In this document: piece after piece, positions 1 through 8,768 of the stretch
Numbering within the stretch: position 1 is the stretch's first letter
Layout: each line of letters starts with the position of its first letter
Assembly: GCA_018061945.1 (NCBI GenBank)
Contig: JAGOTD010000001.1
Location: forward strand, 1-64,000
Direction of reading: 5' to 3'
From: Candidatus Peribacteraceae bacterium
GTDB taxonomy: Bacteria; Patescibacteriota; Gracilibacteria; Peribacterales; Peribacteraceae
DNA length: 64,000 nucleotides
Position numbers and translations under genes: made by a program
Notes under the pieces: model-generated
Told to the model about the DNA's origin: nothing
The model's input: only the letters and a program-made list of their open reading frames with translations
Database searches by the model: none

Positions 1-8
1 ACGCACAT

Positions 9-491
9 ATGTCTAAGCGCACGAAGCCAAGTAACAGCATGAACTGGGTCGCTCCTGGTACTATTGTGGCGCTTATTCTCGGCAGTGGTGTATCGCTATG
101 GATGCAGGCATCGGGCATTAGTTCGGCGGTGTCAGTGAACACGAGTCGCATGACCAAAACAGTTCCCGTGTCGAATACAGTAACGAATAAAACTGTGCAA
201 CATATGGCTGCACCAGCTGTAACAAAGCTGGAACTCATTACATCCAAAGGCCGTGTTCCGGCTCGCTTGAAAATCGGCAAATCCATCACTCTCCTGGCTC
301 GCGGCTATGCGAACGATCAATCGACAGTTGCAAAACCTGTGCCGGTGAATTTCTTCTACAATGGCACGGCTGTTCCCGACTGCCAGATTGTTTCCACGTG
401 TACGTTTAACCCCACTATGGCCGGCACATATTCCATCCGTATCAGCGCAGCGAACAATATGAGTACGACCAAGACAATCCGCGTCTATTAA
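9..491 (+). CDS. Membrane-anchored or secreted protein with a C-terminal Ig-like domain, function unknown
   Basis: A 160-residue protein. Residues about 13-35 form one hydrophobic segment after a basic N-terminus, so it is an uncleaved anchor or signal peptide and the rest faces outward. Residues about 75-160 look like a single beta-sandwich domain. They include a VNFFYNG strand, two cysteines (VPDCQIVSTC) that could form a disulfide, and a closing AGTYSIRISA strand typical of Ig-like or bacterial surface beta domains. The start is the first ATG in the window and only 8 bases lie upstream, so the promoter cannot be judged. I do not recognise a specific family. Confidence 0.7.
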   Translation: MSKRTKPSNSMNWVAPGTIVALILGSGVSLWMQASGISSAVSVNTSRMTKTVPVSNTVTNKTVQHMAAPAVTKLELITSKGRVPARLKIGKSITLLARGYANDQSTVAKPVPVNFFYNGTAVPDCQIVSTCTFNPTMAGTYSIRISAANNMSTTKTIRVY

Positions 492-566
492 CACCATCTC
501 GTACAATGCGGATTTTTATCCGAAAGATGGTACGGTAGATTGAGACTGTCCGGCTCGTGCCGTAGC

Positions 567-2456
567 ATGAGCTTTATTCGCTCTCCTTCGCTGTACGTTC
601 GGCACGCTTTCAAAACGCTCTGCGATTGGCGTCTGTGGGTATGTCTCTTTTTTGTCGGCGGCGTTATCATTGCTCTGCCAGTAAGCGGTCTGCCCTTTGA
701 ATTACCGAAAATAACACTTCTGTCACTGGGAGCGTTTCTCGGCGTTTTCGGCATGCTATCAGAAAAAACCAACTGCATTCATCGGCTGCTTGCCATGCCT
801 CTGGGCAAATTGGCGCTGTTCTTTTTTGCAGTCGCCCTGCTCTCGCCGCTGTGGTCGATTGCGCCGGTTTTGAGCATAGTGGGAGCATCGCCGCGTTTTG
901 AAGGAGCGTTCGCCTACATCCTGTATTTTGCCTGGATGCTCATCGGTATGCATATGGCGCTCGATGCGCAGGGCAGACAATGGGTTCAGCGCATGAGTAT
1001 TGCGGCCACAACGGGAGTCGTGCTCTATGGCCTCGCACAACTCTTTCATGCAGATCCCCTGCAAGACCAATGGCAGAGCGATCTATTTCTGGGTCGCAGC
1101 TTCTCTACTCTCGGTCAACCGACTGTCCTGGGACTCTGGCTTGTCATGATGCTTCCTCTTCTCTGGCAGCGGATGGTTTCCAGTAAAGGCATACGACGTG
1201 AATTGCTGAGCTGCCTGCTGATTGGCGCACTCATTTTGACTCTCGCATCTGTGAGCCGGGCAGCTTTTTTGGGTGTACTTGCGATGATTCTGATTGGCGC
1301 GTGGTGGCAGAAGTCATCCATCAAACGCTACACGTGGCCGCAGTGGTTAGCACTGCTTGTGACAATGATTGCACTGCTTGGCATAGGCAGTTGCTTTGCC
1401 CAAGTACGCTTTAGTGCCGCTGGCGAAGATACGCGCTCCAGCTCATCGCGATTGCTCCTATGGAAAGGCGCGCTGAAGATGATTGCGAGTCGTCCCATTG
1501 GTTACGGGCTCGATACTGTCGGCCTTGTCTCTGCCTCTTTCCTCTCACCGGATATTGTGCGCTACGAACCGCTCACTGTGCGCATCGACCGTGCACACAG
1601 CCAAGTTCTGGACTTACTTCTAACGCTCGGCTGGATCGGTGCCATCGCTTTTTACACATTTGTTTTGGCACTGTTAACTGCAGCTATCGATACGAAAAAA
1701 ACCACAAGCCGGCGCGAGGCAGCACCTTATGCGCTGGCAGTTATCGGCAGTAGTCTGACTCTACTTTTCGTATTTCACACAGTAACAACTGCTGTCACGT
1801 TTTTCTTATGTACCGGCGTACTGCTTGGTATTCTGGCACCTACGCACACACCAAAACACTCGCGCGCAGATAGCATCGGGCTGCACGTCATACTTGTTTT
1901 GTTGGCGCTGATGGCAGTCGGCAGTATCTCGTGGATACACAGTTCGCAGCTGATTACCCGAGCCAACCGCGCGTTAGATAATGCGGATATGCCAACCGCA
2001 CTTGCCTTGTCTATTCAGAGCATCGATGCCTTTGCGTTGGACAGAACGACACTCATTGATGCACTGGAAACGCAGCTGAACATTGTCGATACAGACACAG
2101 ATGAAGCAAGTACTCGCACCGCAACCGAGCATATAAAAAAGGAATTGCTGATTTTGCAACAATTAACCGGCGGAATGGACGGCATGACGTATCTACTAGC
2201 AGCGTGGAAGAGTGCGCTTTATGGCGATGGAAGTCTCACCGAAAAATACATCACTATCGCATCGATGCATTCGCCAGGTCGCGTGACGTATTTGCGGATT
2301 GCTGCGCATTGTTTTGCCCTGTTGGGTGAGGAGGAGAAAGCACAGCGTGCCAACGAATTGATTATCGACTTATTGCCATCCGATTGGAAGAATCCTGTCT
2401 CTCAACGCGCCAGGATCTTACACAAAGAAAATCCGTGGCTGGAGGAACTGAAGTGA
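567..2456 (+). CDS. O-antigen ligase / polymerase-like (Wzy_C) membrane protein
   Basis: About 629 residues. It has some ten or more membrane segments in the first 440 residues and a soluble helical tail of about 170 residues that could be TPR-like. The Wzy_C (PF04932) signature is visible: an SRAAFLG turn in the middle, RPIGYGLDTVG, then the loop RAHSQVLDLLLTLGWIG, which matches the H-x-x-x-L-x-x-G-x-x-G pattern of the ligase active-site region. The family transfers or polymerises lipid-linked glycans at the outer face of the membrane. An upstream in-frame TTG at 540 is possible, but the ATG at 567 begins just before the first membrane helix. The stop is immediately followed by a GACTCA repeat element. 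The glycan substrate cannot be told. Confidence 0.8.
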   Translation: MSFIRSPSLYVRHAFKTLCDWRLWVCLFFVGGVIIALPVSGLPFELPKITLLSLGAFLGVFGMLSEKTNCIHRLLAMPLGKLALFFFAVALLSPLWSIAPVLSIVGASPRFEGAFAYILYFAWMLIGMHMALDAQGRQWVQRMSIAATTGVVLYGLAQLFHADPLQDQWQSDLFLGRSFSTLGQPTVLGLWLVMMLPLLWQRMVSSKGIRRELLSCLLIGALILTLASVSRAAFLGVLAMILIGAWWQKSSIKRYTWPQWLALLVTMIALLGIGSCFAQVRFSAAGEDTRSSSSRLLLWKGALKMIASRPIGYGLDTVGLVSASFLSPDIVRYEPLTVRIDRAHSQVLDLLLTLGWIGAIAFYTFVLALLTAAIDTKKTTSRREAAPYALAVIGSSLTLLFVFHTVTTAVTFFLCTGVLLGILAPTHTPKHSRADSIGLHVILVLLALMAVGSISWIHSSQLITRANRALDNADMPTALALSIQSIDAFALDRTTLIDALETQLNIVDTDTDEASTRTATEHIKKELLILQQLTGGMDGMTYLLAAWKSALYGDGSLTEKYITIASMHSPGRVTYLRIAAHCFALLGEEEKAQRANELIIDLLPSDWKNPVSQRARILHKENPWLEELK

Positions 2457-2612
2457 GGACTCAGAGGAAACAAAGGACTCAGAAGACTCAAAGGATTTTC
2501 TGGTATGAGCCTCTCATACTAGTGTAAGTATTGATAGTCACTCATAGGCAAGATACCCGTGGTACTCCCACTCATCTGAGTCTTTTGAGTCTTCTGAGTC
2601 CTTTGAGTCCTT
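2457..2612. repeat. GACTCA element 1, inverted arms around a spacer
   Basis: The left arm starts at the base after the TGA stop of the ligase gene. It is a 9-base tandem array with consensus RGACTCARA (about 2457-2497). The right arm (about 2572-2612) is its reverse complement, so the RNA could fold into a long hairpin. The spacer resembles that of the element at 3321-3477, sharing a TATGAGC word and the CCCGT...ACTCCCACTC stretch. It lies upstream of the aquaporin promoter, so it may serve as a terminator or 3' end structure. Confidence 0.85.
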
Positions 2613-2714
2613 ATTCATAATTTTACATATAGATAGCTTGCATATGCCGAAAAAATTTCCCTGATCTGTTTTTTGTCTGATAGAATTTCTGCATTCTGTC
2701 CTTTTCTCTCCCCC

Positions 2715-3320
2715 ATGAAAACTTTTCCGTTTACAAAATACATTGCAGAAATACTCGGCACCTTCACACTTGTACTCGCCGTCTCGCTCTCGCTGCTTGG
2801 TAAAATCGGCGCGCTGCCAACACCGCTTCTTGCCGCAATCGTCGTCGGTATTTTTGTCTACACTATTGGTGCAATAAGTGGTGCACACTTAAACCCGGCT
2901 GTAACCATTGGGCTTTGGAGCATCAAGAAAGTAAAAGTCAAAGAAGCGGTTTTGTATATCATCTCCCAGCTCATTGGTGCCGTTGCCGCCATGATGTTGC
3001 TTGCAGCATTTGCGTTTGACGAAACGAAAGTGACAGTGCAGGCCGACTTTTTGACCCTCTGCGCCGAAATAATCGGCACGTTCTTTTTAGCCTTCGGGAT
3101 TTGCTCAGTTGTCTACGGAAAAGTTGCCGATATGGCATCGGGTATTGTCATTGGCGGCTCTCTCCTGCTTGGTATTGTGATCGCCGCCGGACTTGGATCG
3201 AACGGCGTACTCAACCCGGCTGTGGCCTTTGGTATCGGCTCTGCCGGCCCTATGTATCTGCTTGGACCAATTGTCGGATCTGTCGCCGCCATGCAACTAT
3301 ATCGGTGGATGGCGAAGTAA
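2715..3320 (+). CDS. Aquaporin / MIP-family channel
   Basis: 201 residues, a normal size for a bacterial MIP channel. Six membrane segments can be seen, with the two half-helices carrying HLNPAVTIG and GVLNPAVAFG. These are the two NPA boxes that line the pore. In most aquaporins and glycerol facilitators the second NPA is followed by an arginine of the selectivity filter, but here it is valine. The pore may therefore be wider or less selective, and the substrate (water, glycerol or other small solutes) is uncertain. The ATG at 2715 follows an extended -10 box (TGATAGAAT near 2678) and a pyrimidine-rich leader. A longer ORF from 2673 would start upstream of that box and is unlikely. Confidence 0.9.
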   Translation: MKTFPFTKYIAEILGTFTLVLAVSLSLLGKIGALPTPLLAAIVVGIFVYTIGAISGAHLNPAVTIGLWSIKKVKVKEAVLYIISQLIGAVAAMMLLAAFAFDETKVTVQADFLTLCAEIIGTFFLAFGICSVVYGKVADMASGIVIGGSLLLGIVIAAGLGSNGVLNPAVAFGIGSAGPMYLLGPIVGSVAAMQLYRWMAK

Positions 3321-3477
3321 GGACTCAGACGAAACAAAGGACTCAGAAGACTCAAAGGAATGCGTACTATGAGCGTCCCGCCGATCGCGCAAGAAATAAC
3401 AATGACTGACGAGCAAGATTCCCGTTATACTCCCACTCCTCTGAGTCCTGTGAGTCTTCTGAGTCCTTTGAGTCCTC
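3321..3477. repeat. GACTCA element 2, inverted arms around a spacer
   Basis: It starts directly after the TAA of the aquaporin gene. The left arm runs about 3321-3359 and the inverted right arm about 3436-3477. The spacer shares words with elements at 2457 and 4866 (AGCGTC, AAGATTCCCGT), so the whole unit, not just the arms, is a dispersed family. Confidence 0.85.
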
Positions 3478-3529
3478 TTTATAGCAACAGACCGTATTTT
3501 ACCACTTGTAAGCAAGCATGCGCGGCCGC

Positions 3530-3535
3530 CATACT
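3530..3535 (+). promoter_or_regulatory. -10 box for a leaderless lipoprotein gene
   Basis: CATACT ends 8 bases before the ATG at 3544, so transcription would begin at or next to the start codon. A GTG at 3538 is in frame but sits too close to the box. Confidence 0.5.
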
Positions 3536-3543
3536 GCGTGCCT

Positions 3544-4437
3544 ATGCTTAAAAAACTTCTACTCCCTGCCTGCTTTGCGCCTATTACCATTGCATTACTT
3601 CTTTCAGCATGTGGTAAATCGACATCGAACAATTCGAATGATATTTCTGCCGCGCTCTCATCGGCTATTGCCGCAAAAAATACTCAGAATGGGACAGAAA
3701 CTGGCAGTGGGATCACACGCTCCACTCCTGCGCCCTCGCTGCGAACATTGTTCTACGGCTCGACGATTGAAAGTTATCAAACTCTCGATGAAGAGAAGAA
3801 CGTGATTGAAGCCGGCATATTTGTTCCCGTCAGCGCGATTGAAGACGCGAGTAAAGCTTTGGCTGTGAGTGGCAGTAGCTTGCCAGCGCCTGTTATTCAG
3901 CTAGATCTTCCAGCGGAAGTAAAAAAATCGACCTATTTGGATCACGTTGAAATTGCGTACATTCCAACCGTGAAAAACTCTACGGATCCGTACGCGCCGG
4001 GACATTTCGCGTTTCATTTTCTCACTGTTACGCCCGACCAGCAAAATAAGATTAACTGCCTTCTGACACTAGATGTATCGGCCGATCGCTTTCCCGATAG
4101 CTTCGCCATGAATAAGCCAGGCCTGCCGCCGACCGGTGATTGCGTTCCGTTCTTTGGCAATCGCGCCATCGACATTGCCGCTCCCGAGCAAGATTTAGTT
4201 AGAAAGCCGCTGTTCACTCATACGATGGCATTCCAATACTACAGTGGTCGTATTGTGGCTCTGACACCCATGATCACTCCGCAAGAATTCGCCAAAAAAA
4301 TGACTATCATGATGCCAATAAAACAGCCTATTACCATCGGCAAAGACACTCTCTTTCCCTCCCTTTTTAAAGTCACCTATGACCGGACCAAAAAAGCATA
4401 CAAGCTGGCCTTTTCGGAGTGGGTGATGATGAAGTAG
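3544..4437 (+). CDS. Lipoprotein of unknown function
   Basis: 297 residues beginning with a lipoprotein signal: basic MLKKLL, a hydrophobic core, then LLLSAC with the lipidated cysteine near residue 22. A Ser/Asn-rich linker follows, then a mostly beta-type globular domain. No catalytic motif is evident. I do not recognise the family. The protein should be anchored on the outer face of the cytoplasmic membrane. The start is placed at ATG 3544 because of the -10 box just upstream. A variant repeat element follows the stop directly. Confidence 0.75.
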   Translation: MLKKLLLPACFAPITIALLLSACGKSTSNNSNDISAALSSAIAAKNTQNGTETGSGITRSTPAPSLRTLFYGSTIESYQTLDEEKNVIEAGIFVPVSAIEDASKALAVSGSSLPAPVIQLDLPAEVKKSTYLDHVEIAYIPTVKNSTDPYAPGHFAFHFLTVTPDQQNKINCLLTLDVSADRFPDSFAMNKPGLPPTGDCVPFFGNRAIDIAAPEQDLVRKPLFTHTMAFQYYSGRIVALTPMITPQEFAKKMTIMMPIKQPITIGKDTLFPSLFKVTYDRTKKAYKLAFSEWVMMK

Positions 4438-4612
4438 AAGGAAGCAGAAGAAACAGATGATGCAGCCGTTCGAGGCCCTGACGGGCCCTCAGGCCCTGGA
4501 ACGGGAAGAACCAGAGGAAGCGTAGCAATGTGAGAAGGCAAAATGTTGCCGATACCATAAATGCCTCGAAATCCTCTGCATCGTCTGGCTCCTTTGGTTC
4601 TTCTGTTTCTAC
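4438..4612. repeat. Variant GATGCAG-type inverted element
   Basis: It begins right after the TAG of the lipoprotein gene. The arms use the words GAAGAAACAGA and GATGCAG and are inverted copies (about 4438-4470 and 4571-4612). Inside lies a smaller palindrome (about 4469-4504) with GGCCCTGACGGGCCCTCAGGCC. The layout is the same as the GACTCA elements but with a different word. Confidence 0.65.
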
Positions 4613-4620
4613 TTTGTGAT

Positions 4621-4629
4621 TGCTATAAT
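4621..4629 (+). promoter_or_regulatory. Extended -10 box, TGCTATAAT
   Basis: A near-consensus extended -10 box 41 bases before the ATG at 4671. The leader between them is almost wholly pyrimidine, and there is no Shine-Dalgarno site. Confidence 0.65.
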
Positions 4630-4670
4630 TCATCTCCTCACCTCTCTGTCCCCCTTTCACCCTCCCTCCC

Positions 4671-4865
4671 ATGGACCACGCCGAGATTCAGAAGAAATGC
4701 GAAGTATTCTTAACCGAACTGAATGCACCGGGCTTCATTGTGTTCGGCTGGCAAAAGAAAGATGCTGAGTTTGGCATTGTTTCGGCATTCAAAGATGTTC
4801 CTACCAATGCAGCTGTAAAGGGGCTGAGCTGGGCATTGAATGATTTTGTGGGTAAGAATTTATAA
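4671..4865 (+). CDS. Small conserved-looking protein, function unknown
   Basis: A 64-residue soluble protein with a mixed alpha/beta pattern. It starts with a charged helix (EIQKKCEVFLTEL), then two beta-like stretches around FIVFGWQ and FGIVSAF, and a closing helix. No signal peptide or membrane segment is seen. It has its own strong extended -10 promoter (4621-4629) and a CU-rich leader, which supports it as a real gene. The next element starts right after its TAA. Confidence 0.6.
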   Translation: MDHAEIQKKCEVFLTELNAPGFIVFGWQKKDAEFGIVSAFKDVPTNAAVKGLSWALNDFVGKNL

Positions 4866-5005
4866 AAGACTCAGAGGAAGCAAATGACTCAGAAGACTCA
4901 AAGGATTTTCTGCAATAAGCGTCCGACCCATAGTGGCAGTTTTGCTCGTAACTCATAGATAGGATTTCTGTGATACATCAATCCTCTGAGTCCTTTGAGT
5001 CCTTC
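4866..5005. repeat. GACTCA element 3 between convergent genes
   Basis: It fills the space between the stop of the 64-residue gene and the stop of the ABC exporter gene on the other strand. Left arm about 4866-4903, right arm about 4982-5004. The spacer has AATAAGCGTCC and ACTCATAGATAGGA, which resemble the spacers of elements 1 and 2. Its place suggests a two-way terminator. Confidence 0.85.
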
Positions 5006-5008
5006 TCC

Positions 5009-6763
5009 CTATAATTTCTGCTTCTGCCACAGTGCGAAAAACCGTCCTTTCTTTGCAATTAATGTATCAAAGGAACCGGATTCTATGATTGTTCCCTGCT
5101 CGAGCACGATGATCGTGTCCATTTCGCGAATGGTGGTGAGGCGATGAGCGATGACCACGGCTGTGACGGAGCGGAAAAATTTCTGCAGACTGTCGCGGAT
5201 TTTCTGTTCGGATTCCAAATCCAGATGCGATGTTGCTTCATCTAAAAACAGAATATCTGGCTGCTTGAAAATGGCTCTGGCGAGACCTAAACGCTGACGC
5301 TCGCCGCCAGAAAGTTTTATGCCTTTTTCGCCGATAAGAGTATCCACGCCTTGGGGAAGTTTCGGGAGATATTCTTTCACGTGTGCGATTTCCAGAGAAT
5401 TCTTAAGCAGCTGTGCGTCATTCTTTTTGGCAGCCTGCGCAATAGTGATATTGTCCTTTAACGAAAAATTGAATACCTCTGTGTCCTGCAATACTGCCGC
5501 GCTTCGTGCAAAATACTCGTCGCGTTTTATATCGCGCAGCGGCACGTCATCTATGAATATGTCGCCTTCGTACTCTTCGCGCTCTTTCAGGAGAATGCGC
5601 ATCAGCGTGGATTTCCCGGCACCGGACAAGCCGACAATACCGATTTTTTCTCCGCGCTTGATGGTGAAAGACACATCCTTCAAAACCGTATTGCGGCCGT
5701 AGGAAAAACGCAGATTGCGCACTTCCATCTTCTTCCAATTGTCAGGAAATGATGTGTGCCCGGCCGATTGCGCAGGCATACTGAGAATATCGGCCATGCG
5801 CGCGATGGAATACTGCGCACTGGAAAATTCTTGAGCCACTTGCGACAGCTCGTCGACCGATCCCCAAATGCGATCGAAATATCCGTAGAACAAAATGAGA
5901 AATCCCACCGGATAATAACCCTGCCAAATACCGTAGACGATGACTACCACCGCACTCAAACGAAATACCTGCCCCCATCCGCTGAGCGTAATTTGCCGGA
6001 TACGAAACCACAGCACACGCGCACGAATTTTGGTAAAAAGATCATTCATGGAGCTGCGCAGTATGCCAAGTAACGGCTTACGAATGCCGAGAACTTTGAC
6101 CGTACGGATGTTATTGATAATCTCAAATGCCAAACCCGACACTTCTTCCTCGGCAATATTGACGATGTTCACTTTTTCAACCGTCTTACGTGTTAAGCGC
6201 ACCGAAAAGAAAAAATAGGTGATGAGAAATAGAAGAACAATGCACGCCACTTTCCAATCGAACCCGGCAATGATGATGCTCATACCGACAAAGTTGACGA
6301 AGATTTCGATGAAATTGATAAACCACATGCGCGTGATAATGGCCAAACCTTCTGAGCCGCGTTGCAGTCGCTTGATTTTGTTGCCGGTGTTTTCTTTTTC
6401 CTGCCACGACATATTGAGTCGCAACAGATGCGAAATTGCTTCGTACTGAGCATCCAAACCGATACGTTCGGCGATAGTAAAACCCATATATTTTGCCGTA
6501 TCGGTATTCGCAAAACGGATGACAGACGCCACAATCCACAGCCCAATGATGAACGTAATGGCACTTAGTGATTCATCGGATTGGCCTTGCGACAGAATAG
6601 TGACAATGCGAGACAGCGCGTAGGCCGGATACAACCAGATAATATCGGCGGTCAAACGCAGCAACGTTGCAACAATAAACGACCGACGATACGGGCGAAT
6701 GTGGCGCCAAATTTCGTTTACAAGCTGCTTGGCCGAATAGGGTGGAATGGTAGCTTTGGACAT
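5009..6763 (-). CDS. ABC exporter, fused membrane and ATPase domains
   Basis: 584 residues. Residues about 20-310 form a six-helix type I exporter membrane domain. Residues about 345-580 are the nucleotide-binding domain, with Walker A GLSGAGKST, signature LSGGERQRLGLARA, Walker B ILFLDEATSHLD and switch histidine in VIAHRLTT. It should work as a dimer that exports a lipid, peptide or drug-like compound using ATP. No partner half-transporter lies beside it, so it is probably a homodimer. The substrate is unknown. The start ATG follows a leader with a TATACAAT-like box. It converges on the 64-residue gene. Confidence 0.92.
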   Translation of the reverse strand: MSKATIPPYSAKQLVNEIWRHIRPYRRSFIVATLLRLTADIIWLYPAYALSRIVTILSQGQSDESLSAITFIIGLWIVASVIRFANTDTAKYMGFTIAERIGLDAQYEAISHLLRLNMSWQEKENTGNKIKRLQRGSEGLAIITRMWFINFIEIFVNFVGMSIIIAGFDWKVACIVLLFLITYFFFSVRLTRKTVEKVNIVNIAEEEVSGLAFEIINNIRTVKVLGIRKPLLGILRSSMNDLFTKIRARVLWFRIRQITLSGWGQVFRLSAVVVIVYGIWQGYYPVGFLILFYGYFDRIWGSVDELSQVAQEFSSAQYSIARMADILSMPAQSAGHTSFPDNWKKMEVRNLRFSYGRNTVLKDVSFTIKRGEKIGIVGLSGAGKSTLMRILLKEREEYEGDIFIDDVPLRDIKRDEYFARSAAVLQDTEVFNFSLKDNITIAQAAKKNDAQLLKNSLEIAHVKEYLPKLPQGVDTLIGEKGIKLSGGERQRLGLARAIFKQPDILFLDEATSHLDLESEQKIRDSLQKFFRSVTAVVIAHRLTTIREMDTIIVLEQGTIIESGSFDTLIAKKGRFFALWQKQKL

Positions 6764-7055
6764 GAGAATCGATCGAGTCGGAACTATTGAACATATATTG
6801 TATACAAATTTTAGGTCTTTTGTACGCCTGAAAATCGTATTTTGATACTACTAGCTTGCTCGAAGAAAATCTACATTTTTCTCTCTTGATGCTTTCCCCG
6901 CTTTTCGCAACTCAAAAATGAAGCCGAAGCTGCCCGTACACTGTAGGTCATTTCTACCCTTTTTGTCTTTCTGCCCTTGTTTTAATCGAATCTATGACAT
7001 CTACCAATTCGTACATGCATTCACTCATGAGAGCCTAGCCAAAAATAGTAAAATC
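6764..7055. other. Divergent intergenic region, promoters only
   Basis: About 300 bases between the divergent exporter and histidine kinase genes. I see AT-rich promoter-like stretches (TATACAAT on the minus strand near 6797-6806) but no ORF, RNA gene or repeat. Confidence 0.4.
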
Positions 7056-7064
7056 TGCTAGAAT
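7056..7064 (+). promoter_or_regulatory. Extended -10 box, TGCTAGAAT
   Basis: The box ends 9 bases before the histidine kinase ATG at 7074, so the mRNA is expected to be leaderless or nearly so. Confidence 0.65.
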
Positions 7065-7073
7065 AAGAAGATT

Positions 7074-8495
7074 ATGCACACAAAATACACTCTCGTGCAA
7101 AAAGCGTATCGTTCCAACTGGACGATTGCGGTGTATTGCATAACGATTGTTTTGATTGTGGCGCTCATTGGTCTCATGTTTTTCGTGCGCGGGAAAATCA
7201 TTATGGAAAATGAGGTGAAAGACAAGCTTCGCGGCATCGCGGCGGCGGCCGCAATGCAATTTGACGGCGATATTCTGACGACGATTGTAGGACCGCAGGA
7301 CATGAGCGGTTCGTCGTATATCACGACACGCGATCGACTCAAGCGAATAAAAGACACCATTCCGGCAATTCGCAGTGCCTACATAATGCGTCGCACGATG
7401 GACCCCAATGAACTCGCATTTATTGTCGATGGAGACGAGGCAATTCCACTTACAGAGCGCGACAGTAATCGCAATGGCACTATCGACCCAGAGGAAGAAC
7501 CTGCAATTCCCGGACAGTTGTATGATATTTCCAAACAGCCAACGATGAAGAGTGAAGCATTCTTACATCCGTCGGTGGATGAAGAAATTAATACTGATCA
7601 ATGGGGAACGGTTATTTCGGGCTACGCTCCGATTGTCGACAGCACACACAAAACAGTCGCGATTTTAGGCATCGATATGGACGCCGAAGACTATATCAAC
7701 ATTTCGCATAGTATTTTCTCGCCGCTCGCATTCTTGCTCATTATTCTGTCAGCCATCATGATTGCGGGAACGGTTATTTTCTACATCTCTTCGCGCCAGC
7801 TAGAAATTCTCAAACGTTTGGATCTCGAACGTGCCGGACTTCTGCGACTCGCGTTTCATCAACTGGGCAGCCCCCTTACTATTCTCAACTGGTCACTGGA
7901 AATGCTCAAAGACCGCAAAGAGAATGAGCCGATTGATAAATATGTGGCCAGCATGGAAGAAGGCATGAGCCGACTGGGCAATATTTTAAACTCGCTGCGC
8001 GACGCGGATCAGGTGCACGAAGGAACGATTTTGTATCAGCCAGAAGTCGCATCTCTCAGGCAGATTATCACGCACATCGCGCGTGAATTCGAGCCGCGAC
8101 TGGAACGCTATCGCCAGAAACTCGTATTGTCTTTAGACAGCGAAACCAAAATGATGCTCGATAAAAAAATGATTGACGCAGTGCTGCGCGAATTACTCGG
8201 CAACTCCATTGATTTCTCGCCGCCGGGCAGTACCACCACTATCCGCGTAACGCAGACAGTGAAACACGCGCAGATCGAAGTGCATGACCAGGGCTACGGT
8301 ATTCCGGAAGTGGACATGAAACGCATGTTCGAGGAATTCGCCCGCGCCTCGAATGCCAACAAATACAAACCCGATGGCAGCGGCCTTGGACTCTACATTG
8401 TCCGTGGCATCGTGGAGCGCGCCGGTGGCCGCATCTGGCTGGAAAGCAAGCAAGGCAAAGGAACGAGTGTGTATATACAGCTGCCAATTGCTTAA
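7074..8495 (+). CDS. Membrane sensor histidine kinase with an EF-hand-like loop in its outer domain
   Basis: 473 residues. Membrane helices at about 20-43 and 222-245 enclose an outside sensor region of about 180 residues. Within it, DSNRNGTIDPEE fits the 12-residue EF-hand calcium loop (D1, N3, N5, G6, I8, E12). The kinase core follows: the H-box in FHQLGSPLTILNW, the N-box ELLGNSIDFSPPG, the G1 box HDQGYGIP and the G2 box GSGLGLYIVRG. There is no clear HAMP or PAS domain. It should autophosphorylate on the H-box histidine and pass phosphate to a receiver. No response regulator is adjacent; three receiver-only proteins lie elsewhere in the window (36467, 36858, 48742). Confidence 0.92.
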   Translation: MHTKYTLVQKAYRSNWTIAVYCITIVLIVALIGLMFFVRGKIIMENEVKDKLRGIAAAAAMQFDGDILTTIVGPQDMSGSSYITTRDRLKRIKDTIPAIRSAYIMRRTMDPNELAFIVDGDEAIPLTERDSNRNGTIDPEEEPAIPGQLYDISKQPTMKSEAFLHPSVDEEINTDQWGTVISGYAPIVDSTHKTVAILGIDMDAEDYINISHSIFSPLAFLLIILSAIMIAGTVIFYISSRQLEILKRLDLERAGLLRLAFHQLGSPLTILNWSLEMLKDRKENEPIDKYVASMEEGMSRLGNILNSLRDADQVHEGTILYQPEVASLRQIITHIAREFEPRLERYRQKLVLSLDSETKMMLDKKMIDAVLRELLGNSIDFSPPGSTTTIRVTQTVKHAQIEVHDQGYGIPEVDMKRMFEEFARASNANKYKPDGSGLGLYIVRGIVERAGGRIWLESKQGKGTSVYIQLPIA

Positions 8496-8504
8496 GAGCT
8501 GGAA

Positions 8505-8667
8505 GCGATAAGCGGTTAGCGGCAAGCATGAAGGTATATTTTCTTAAAAAAATTTACAGAATCTTTTTGCTGAAAAACGAAAAGAGAAGCTACTCGCTTA
8601 TCGCTAACCGCTTGCCGCTTGTTTACTTATCGCTGCCCGCTTCTCGCTTCCCGCTTACCGCTCTCCT
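8505..8667. repeat. AAGCGATAAGCGG inverted element
   Basis: It starts about ten bases after the kinase stop. The left arm (about 8509-8528) carries GAAGCGATAAGCGGTTAGCG. The right arm (about 8594-8620) is its inverse and continues to 8667 with more degenerate copies of the same word. It resembles the GACTCA elements in layout but not in sequence. Confidence 0.8.
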
Positions 8668-8704
8668 GTTTTCTCAAATGCCTTTCCCCGCCGCGATTTT
8701 TGAC

Positions 8705-8710
8705 TATACT
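8705..8710 (+). promoter_or_regulatory. -10 box TATACT for the iron permease gene
   Basis: GACTATACT lies 58 bases before the ATG at 8769. The leader in its last 30 bases is pyrimidine-rich (CTTCCTCATTTTTTCCCC). Confidence 0.5.
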
Positions 8711-8768
8711 AGGATCGTCGCCTTTTCGATAAAGCGACCATTCGCTTCCTCATTTTTTCCCCGGCCTC

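Noticed and set aside
2538-2888. Minus-strand ORF with KDSEDSKDS repeats upstream of the aquaporin
   Set aside because: It comes from the GACTCA element and the antisense of the aquaporin gene; no promoter or family match.
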